Assembly (NCBI RefSeq): GCF_028548395.1
Contig: NZ_JAQQLA010000012.1
Location: 120,969 to 184,968, forward strand
Direction: 5' to 3'
DNA: 64,000 nucleotides
Source: Vogesella indigofera
GTDB taxonomy: Bacteria; Pseudomonadota; Gammaproteobacteria; Burkholderiales; Chromobacteriaceae
The notes under the pieces are model-generated. The model was given only the letters and a program-made list of their open reading frames with translations. It made no database searches and was not told where the DNA came from. Of the stretch, positions 58,908-64,000 are shown piece after piece. The number at the start of each line of letters is the position of its first letter. The stretch's first letter is position 1. Position numbers and translations under genes: made by a program.

Positions 58908-58910
58908 GGA

Positions 58911-59450
58911 TTAGCTCCCGTCCGGTTGCCGGTGCCGGCTGCCGGCCACCCGCCCCAGATATTCGCCACGGCTTTCCACGCCCTTGATGAAGCGCATCAG
59001 CTCGGTGAGCGCGCGCTCGTACACGTCGCGCTTGAATTCGATCACGTTGTCGATCGGTTCCCAGTAGTCGCTCCAGCGCCAGCCGTCGAACTCCGGATGG
59101 TTGGTGGCGCGCAGGCACACGTCGCAATCGCGGCCGGTGAGCCGCAACAGGAACCAGATCTGCTTCTGGCCGCGATAGCTGCCGCGCCACTCGCGGCGCA
59201 CCCAGTTGGTGGGCACGTCGTAGCGCAACCAGTCGCGGGTACGCCCCAGAATCTTGACGTGCTGCGGCAACAGGCCGACTTCTTCTTCCAGTTCACGATA
59301 CATGGCGGCCTCCGGGCTTTCGCCCGGCTTGATGCCGCCCTGTGGAAACTGCCACGAATGCTCGCGCACGCGCTTGCCCCAGAACACCTCGTTATGATGA
59401 TTGACGAGGATGATTCCGACATTGGGGCGGTATCCGTCCCGGTCCAGCAT
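58911..59450 (-). CDS. rppH: RNA pyrophosphohydrolase RppH
   Basis: 179 residues from the ATG at 59450, directly behind [44 protein letters not shown] is typical, and the Nudix box [23 protein letters not shown] is complete. RppH removes pyrophosphate from triphosphorylated mRNA 5' ends and so starts decay. First gene of a leftward group with DUF2238 and parE. Confidence 0.95.
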   Translation of the reverse strand: MLDRDGYRPNVGIILVNHHNEVFWGKRVREHSWQFPQGGIKPGESPEAAMYRELEEEVGLLPQHVKILGRTRDWLRYDVPTNWVRREWRGSYRGQKQIWFLLRLTGRDCDVCLRATNHPEFDGWRWSDYWEPIDNVIEFKRDVYERALTELMRFIKGVESRGEYLGRVAGSRHRQPDGS

Positions 59451-59625
59451 GACAAAACCTGCAATATCGTTAGTTGACCAGATTTTTGCACATTTTGCCG
59501 GTAGCCGCCATGAGCAAGGTGTGGCGCCGGCGCTCATCGTAGGCGGCCATCGTTAAATAAAATTGACGTTTTTGCGATTTTTAGGTTAAAAAAATAGACA
59601 CACGACCCGCCGCCCGGAGTCCACG

Positions 59626-59724
59626 ATGCCCTATTGCTGCACCACGCCCGTTGCCACCAGCCAGATCCGGCTGCCGCTGGGCGTCTTTGAGCAGCCGCTC
59701 AGTACCTACGGCCGCCCGCGCTGA
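59626..59724 (+). CDS. Possible small ORF upstream of the polyamine gene
   Basis: 32 codons from ATG 59626 behind GGAG at a 6-nt spacing: MPYCCTTPVATSQIRLPLGV, then FEQPLSTYGRPR and TGA, 42 nt before the next start codon. Its GC content and codons resemble local coding sequence, while 59550-59600 upstream is AT-rich and promoter-like. It could be a leader peptide controlling the downstream gene or a genuine small protein. No homologue is recognised; unproven. Confidence 0.4.
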   Translation: MPYCCTTPVATSQIRLPLGVFEQPLSTYGRPR

Positions 59725-59766
59725 ATTGTCCGTCTCCCGACAACTCACGCAGCAAAGGTATCTGAC

Positions 59767-61059
59767 ATGTCCGATCTGCAGCAATGGCTGAGCGCCCAGC
59801 GCGTCAGCCACATCGAATGCCTGTTTCCCGATCTCAACGGCCAGGCGCGCGGCAAACTCATTCCCTGCCACAGCTATCTCGACAGCGCCGAACAGCGCTT
59901 CCCGCAGGTCAGCCTGATCCAGACCCTGGACGGCGATCCACAACAGCAGCTGGTCGCCGACAGCGACCCCGACATGCGCCTGCGCGCCGACCCGCACACC
60001 CTGTGCCTGAAACCGGACAGCGGCAACGGCCAGCGCATCGCGCAGCTGATCCACGACTGTGTCGACGCCGATGGCGAGCCGATCCCGTTCGCACCGCGCA
60101 ACGTGCTGCAGCGCGTGCTGGCCGCCTACCGGCAGCGCGGCTGGCAGCCGGTGGTCGCACCCGAGATCGAGTTCTACCTGCTCGCCGCCGACGGCCAGCC
60201 GCTCGGTGCCACGCGCCAGCCGTACAGCGTGGACCACGCGCCGGCCCACGCCGCCTTCTTTGCCGAGCTGGAGCAGCTGTGCGCGCAGCAGCACATCGCC
60301 AGCGACACCATGCTCGGCGAAGTCGGCAATGGCCAGTTCGAGATCAATCTGCAGCACGGCGACGCGCTGGCGCTGGCCGACCAGGTATTCCTGTTCAAGC
60401 GCAGTGCCAAAACGTTGGCCGCACGCCACGGCCTGCTGGCCACCTTCATGGCCAAGCCGTTCGCCGACGACGCCGGCAGCGCGATGCACATCCACCAGAG
60501 CCTGGTCGATGCCCACGGCCACAACCTGTTCAGCCAGCCGGACGGCAGCGCCGCGCCGCGCTTCTGGCACTACCTCGGCGGCCTGCAGCACTACCTGCCA
60601 GCGGCGATGCTGCTGCTGGCGGCCAACCCCAACGCCTACCGCCGGCTGTGCCCGCACAGCGCGGCGCCGATCAATGTCGAGTGGGGCATCGACAACCGCA
60701 GCTGTGGCCTGCGCGTACCAGACAGCAGCCCGGCGGCGCGGCGCGTGGAAAACCGCCTGCCCGGCATGGACTGCAATCCCTACCTCGCCATTGCCGCCAC
60801 GCTGGCCTGCGGCTTGCTTGGCATGGAGCAGGCCATTGCGCCCGGCGCACCACTGTCCGGCAGTGCCTACGGCATGGCGGCCACCCTGCCCGCCAGCCTG
60901 CCGCAGGCGATCAGCGCCCTGCGCGACGAAGCGCCCCTGCACCCGCTGCTGCATCCGCAGTTCGTCGCCAGCTTTTGTGCGCTGAAAGAGGTTGAATGGC
61001 AGACATTCGCGCGTACCATTACACCATGGGAACGCCAGCAGTTACTGCAGCAGGCCTGA
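59767..61059 (+). CDS. puuA: Glutamine synthetase-family gamma-glutamylpolyamine synthetase
   Basis: 430 residues of the glutamine-synthetase fold but unlike GlnA: HIECLFPDLNGQARGKLIP at the N-terminus, the metal site APEIEFYL, GQFEINLQHGDALALADQVFLFK, and MAKPFADDAGSAMHIHQSL. This is the PuuA/GlnT-like branch, which glutamylates putrescine or other amines for catabolism. Proximity to the polyamine-binding protein potF supports that. It lacks the GlnA adenylylation Tyr region. Substrate by inference. Confidence 0.82.
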   Translation: MSDLQQWLSAQRVSHIECLFPDLNGQARGKLIPCHSYLDSAEQRFPQVSLIQTLDGDPQQQLVADSDPDMRLRADPHTLCLKPDSGNGQRIAQLIHDCVDADGEPIPFAPRNVLQRVLAAYRQRGWQPVVAPEIEFYLLAADGQPLGATRQPYSVDHAPAHAAFFAELEQLCAQQHIASDTMLGEVGNGQFEINLQHGDALALADQVFLFKRSAKTLAARHGLLATFMAKPFADDAGSAMHIHQSLVDAHGHNLFSQPDGSAAPRFWHYLGGLQHYLPAAMLLLAANPNAYRRLCPHSAAPINVEWGIDNRSCGLRVPDSSPAARRVENRLPGMDCNPYLAIAATLACGLLGMEQAIAPGAPLSGSAYGMAATLPASLPQAISALRDEAPLHPLLHPQFVASFCALKEVEWQTFARTITPWERQQLLQQA

Positions 61060-61190
61060 GCCGGCAGCCGTGTGTCACGGCTTGCCTGCCGGCCGGCGGC
61101 GGGGGTTTAATAAGCACTGGTTTTAAGTAGCGTTTTGCAGTCAAAATAACGTGTTCGATTACCTGAACCGCATCGCCAGGAGAAACTTGA

Positions 61191-62288
61191 ATGAAACGAT
61201 TTGCCCGCACCCTGCTTCTGGGCGCCATCAGCGCCGCCTATGCCGGTAGCGCCGTCGCTGCCAGCAACGAACTGAACATCTACAACTGGTCGGATTACAT
61301 CGCGGAAAGCACCATCCCCGGCTTCCAGAAGGCAAGCGGCGTCAAGGTCCGTTACGACGTCTACGACAGTAACGAAATCCTGCAGGCCAAGATGCTGACC
61401 GGCAAATCCGGCTACGACATCGTCGTGCCGTCCAACACCTTCCTCGCCAAGCAAATCCAGGCCAACCTGTACCTGCCGCTGGACAAGAGCAAACTGCCGA
61501 ACTACAAAGATCTGGACCCGGAGCTGATGAAGCTGATGACCAAGTTCGATCCGGGCAACAAGTTCGCGGTACCGTACTTCTGGGGCATCAACACCATCGG
61601 CATCAACACCGACCGCGCCACCAAGGCTCTGGGCGGCAAGCTGCCGGCCAACCAGTGGGACATGCTGTTCAAGCCTGAACACGCGGCCAAGCTGAAAAGC
61701 TGTGGCGTGAGCATGCTCGACTCCCCGGCGGAAGTGTTCCCGATCGTGCTGCACTACATGGGCAAGGACCCGGCCAGCAAGAACGAAGCCGACTACCGCG
61801 CCGCGGCCGATTTGCTGAAAACCATCCGTCCGCACGTGACCCGCTTCTCCTCCTCCGGCTACATCAATGAACTGTCCGGCGGCTCGCTGTGCCTGGTACT
61901 GGGCTACGGCGGTGACATCAACATTGCCCGTACCCGCGCCGTGGAAGTGAAGAGCGGCGTCAAGGTGCAGGCGCTGGTGCCGAAAGAAGGCGTCGGCATC
62001 TGGATCGACAGCATGGTGATCCCGAAAGACGCCAAGAACGCCGACAATGCCTACAAGTTCATCAACTACAGCCTGGACGCCAAGGTGGCTGCAGCCAACG
62101 CCAATGCCGTGACCTACGCGCCGGGCAGCCTGCCGGCACGCAAGTTCATCGACAAGGCCAACCTGGCCAACCCGTCGATCTTCCCGAGCAAGGAAGTGAT
62201 GGCCAAGAGCTTCGTGATGCTGCCGATGGATCCGAAAATCCAGCGCCTGACCACCCGCCTGTGGCAGGAATTCAAGACCCGCAAATAA
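61191..62288 (+). CDS. potF: Polyamine ABC transporter substrate-binding protein
   Basis: 365 residues. Signal peptide ~1-24 (LLLGAISAAYAGSAVA), then NELNIYNWSDYIAESTIPGFQKASGVKVRYDVYDSNEIL, GYDIVVPSNTFLAKQI, FAVPYFWGINTIGINTDRA and VPKEGVGIWIDSMVIPKDAKN, a PotF/PotD-type binding fold. It would bind putrescine or spermidine in the periplasm. No permease or ATPase gene follows, so the rest of the transporter is elsewhere. AGGAG precedes the start; strong terminator after it. Confidence 0.92.
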   Translation: MKRFARTLLLGAISAAYAGSAVAASNELNIYNWSDYIAESTIPGFQKASGVKVRYDVYDSNEILQAKMLTGKSGYDIVVPSNTFLAKQIQANLYLPLDKSKLPNYKDLDPELMKLMTKFDPGNKFAVPYFWGINTIGINTDRATKALGGKLPANQWDMLFKPEHAAKLKSCGVSMLDSPAEVFPIVLHYMGKDPASKNEADYRAAADLLKTIRPHVTRFSSSGYINELSGGSLCLVLGYGGDINIARTRAVEVKSGVKVQALVPKEGVGIWIDSMVIPKDAKNADNAYKFINYSLDAKVAAANANAVTYAPGSLPARKFIDKANLANPSIFPSKEVMAKSFVMLPMDPKIQRLTTRLWQEFKTRK

Positions 62289-62301
62289 GCGCCACGCAAG
62301 C

Positions 62302-62330
62302 AAAAAGGCCGGAACATTCCGGCCTTTTTT
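62302..62330 (+). terminator. Terminator of potF
   Basis: AAAAAGGCCGGAA (62302-62314), 2-nt loop, TTCCGGCC and six T to 62330. Confidence 0.94.
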
Positions 62331-62375
62331 CATTCACAATGGCAACAGTAACCTTCACGGACACCACTCGCCAGC

Positions 62376-63716
62376 ATGCCGCTTTTTTCCTCCCGCCGTC
62401 CGGCCCCCGCCGGCAACGGCTTTGCCGTTGATGCGGCCAACATCCATGTGCTGCACGACGCCAAGAGCTTTCACCAACAACTGCTGCAGCAGATTGCGCA
62501 GGCGCAGCAGCGTATCCACCTGTGCAGCCTGTACCTGCAGCACGACGAAGGTGGCGAATCCATCCTGCTGGCACTGCATCAGGCCAAGCAGCAACGGCCG
62601 CAGCTGGACATCCGCGTCTTTGTCGATTTTCACCGTGCGCGGCGCGGCCTGATCGGCGCTGGCAAGCAAGCCGGCAATGCGCAATGGTACCAGGAGCTCA
62701 GCACCCGTTTCGGTCGCGAGCAGGTGCCCGTCTACGGCGTGCCGGTACAGACGCGGGAGCTGTTCGGCGTGCTGCACCTGAAGGGCTTCGTGATTGACGA
62801 CTGGCTGATTTACAGCGGCGCCAGCCTCAACAACGTCTATCTGCATGTCGGCGAGCGCTATCGCTTCGACCGTTACCACCTGATCCAGGATCGTAATCTG
62901 GCCGACAGCTTTTCGCATTACCTGTGCCAGCAGCTGCTGCCATCCCCCGGCGTGCAACGCCTGGATGTGGCCGGCCTACCGCGCCCCGGCAATGATGACA
63001 TCAAGTCACTGCGGCAACGACTGGCCGGCTACGACTACCTGCCAGCACCGGCAGCAGCCGGAAACGGCCGCATCAGCGTCACGCCGCTGAGCGGCGTCGG
63101 CAAGGACAACCGCTTCAACCAGCGCATCGAACAGCTGCTGAGCAGCGCCCAGAGCCGCATCACCCTGTGCACCCCCTACTTCAATCCGCCGAAAAGCATT
63201 CTGCGCATTCTGCAAAAACAGATCAGGAATGGCCTGCAGGTCGAGATCATCGTCGGCGACAAGACCGCCAACGACTTCTACATCCCGCCCAGCGAGCCAT
63301 TCCGCGTCATTTCGGCGCTGCCTTACCTGTACGAGAGCAACCTGCGCCGCTTTGCCAAACGCAACCAGAATGCGATGGCACAGGGCAGGCTGCAGCTGCG
63401 CCTGTGGCAGCACGAACACAACAGCTACCACCTGAAGGGCATCTGGGTCGATGAGGCCTGGCAGCTGGTCACCGGTAACAACCTCAATCCGCGCGCCTTC
63501 CGCCTCGACCTCGAAAACGGCCTGCTGCTGCATGATCCCGCCGGCCAGCTACGGCAGCAAACCGCCGCAGAGCTCGACAACATCCGCCGTCACAGCAGGC
63601 TGCTGCAACACTATCGGCAGCTGGAAACGCTGCGCGACTATCCGGCCGCAGTCAAAACCCTGCTCGGTCGCCTCAAACGCATCCGCCTCGACCGCCTGCT
63701 CAACCGGCTGCTGTAG
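62376..63716 (+). CDS. pssA: CDP-diacylglycerol-serine O-phosphatidyltransferase, PLD type
   Basis: 446 residues, two HxK PLD motifs: LHLKGFVIDDWLIYSGASLNNVY and YHLKGIWVDEAWQLVTGNNLNPRAFRLDLENGLL. Much of the chain (VEIIVGDKTANDFYIPPSEPF, LPYLYESNLRRF) follows E. coli PssA closely. It makes phosphatidylserine from CDP-diacylglycerol and serine, en route to phosphatidylethanolamine. Basic C-terminus (RLKRIRLDRLLNRLL) suits membrane association. Confidence 0.95.
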   Translation: MPLFSSRRPAPAGNGFAVDAANIHVLHDAKSFHQQLLQQIAQAQQRIHLCSLYLQHDEGGESILLALHQAKQQRPQLDIRVFVDFHRARRGLIGAGKQAGNAQWYQELSTRFGREQVPVYGVPVQTRELFGVLHLKGFVIDDWLIYSGASLNNVYLHVGERYRFDRYHLIQDRNLADSFSHYLCQQLLPSPGVQRLDVAGLPRPGNDDIKSLRQRLAGYDYLPAPAAAGNGRISVTPLSGVGKDNRFNQRIEQLLSSAQSRITLCTPYFNPPKSILRILQKQIRNGLQVEIIVGDKTANDFYIPPSEPFRVISALPYLYESNLRRFAKRNQNAMAQGRLQLRLWQHEHNSYHLKGIWVDEAWQLVTGNNLNPRAFRLDLENGLLLHDPAGQLRQQTAAELDNIRRHSRLLQHYRQLETLRDYPAAVKTLLGRLKRIRLDRLLNRLL

Positions 63717-64000
63717 GCGTTCTGGCTGGCCGCCTAGCCACGGCGAGGTGGAAAGCATGGCGGCTCAGGAGAGTAGAAAGACAGCTCGCGGTTAATCTGG
63801 TCTCGCTAAATCGATGCCAGCAGCCAGGTAAGCAGATACCCCCTGCCCCAAGCGGGAGCATGACGGCCCCCAGCGTGGCAGTCAGGTAAAGCTTCAACCG
63901 GATGGGAGGTGTGGCCACAAGGTTGGCCGCAGCAGGCACGAGAGGCTTCAGGACAGGAGGATTGCACGACAGCAGCAAGACCTGCTACGTTGGCCGCCCA
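63717..64000. other. Terminal region without a recognised gene
   Basis: 284 bp after pssA. I see no supported coding sequence or strong hairpin. It contains one GCCAAC motif copy (63918-63931) and the half-motif ACGTTGGCCGC (63988-63998) at the edge, which may belong to another 20-bp-palindrome-like element cut by the window. Confidence 0.5.
63918..63931 (-). repeat. GCCAAC motif copy (intergenic)
   Basis: CAAGGTTGGCCGCA, no coding role. Confidence 0.8.

Overview
This window is a GC-rich (roughly two-thirds G+C) stretch of ordinary, densely packed bacterial chromosome. Gene families and gene order point to a betaproteobacterium of the order Neisseriales, most likely a member of the Chromobacteriaceae (Vogesella, Chromobacterium or a relative). 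The main clues are minCDE followed directly by oxyR, glnA followed by a DUF4124 gene and ntrBC, and a PHA-granule phasin. The taxonomic placement is inference. I see no rRNA, tRNA, CRISPR array, prophage or insertion sequence.

Layout. 1-7558 (+): 3' end of rapZ, a NusG_II/Gx transporter pair, ubiX, nnr, a DMT exporter, then a sensor kinase with an HD-GYP response regulator. 7628-11305 (-): exbB-exbD-lpxK-trm112-kdsB-adk, an envelope and energy operon. 11669-24370 (+): xseA, a DUF4442 gene, gpmI-envC-ctpA, argA, yggX, ppk1, a DUF456 gene, ettA. 24442-26459 (-): a secreted 12-residue-repeat protein, a 0.7-kb region with orphan terminators, and a phasin. 26832-29581 (+): minCDE-oxyR. 29677-32345 (-): a FabG/PhaB-type reductase and the ABC-F gene ybiT. 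32516-34546 (+): dapA-bamC, then a small alanine-rich lipoprotein (-). 35127-42141 (-, except slyD): roxA, PAP2 phosphatase, prmC, mgtE, mtgA, aroE, rhodanese. 42458-47735 (+): glnA with NtrC sites and a sigma-54 promoter, DUF4124, ntrB, ntrC, GNAT. 47807-51555: divergent universal-stress gene and P-type cation ATPase. 51623-54932: divergent metR-like regulator and metE. 54939-59450 (-): PfkA-family kinase, parE, DUF2238, rppH. 59626-63716 (+): a small ORF, a glutamine-synthetase-like gamma-glutamylpolyamine synthetase, potF and pssA.

Two things stand out. First, a short DNA motif, (T)TGCGGCCAACCTT(G), occurs as at least 24 exact 13-mers on both strands. It lies in genes in several reading frames (AANL, KVGR, RLAA, QGWP), as inverted pairs forming hairpins between convergent genes, and as three copies of a 20-bp palindrome. 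Its density and habits resemble a DNA uptake sequence, but it matches no Neisseriaceae DUS dialect I know. Second, 24442-25164 encodes a signal-peptide protein made almost entirely of 17 tandem copies of R-(E/D)-GGDAPYM-(V/I)-A-R. The peptide unit is kept constant by synonymous DNA changes, and copies meet at Arg-Arg junctions like a multi-copy propeptide.

Regulation that can be read: two NtrC sites 31 bp apart plus a -24/-12 promoter at glnA, MetR-like boxes between metR and metE, and an identical TTGCAGCGCAA palindrome upstream of both the phasin and the reductase gene (possible PHA regulon).
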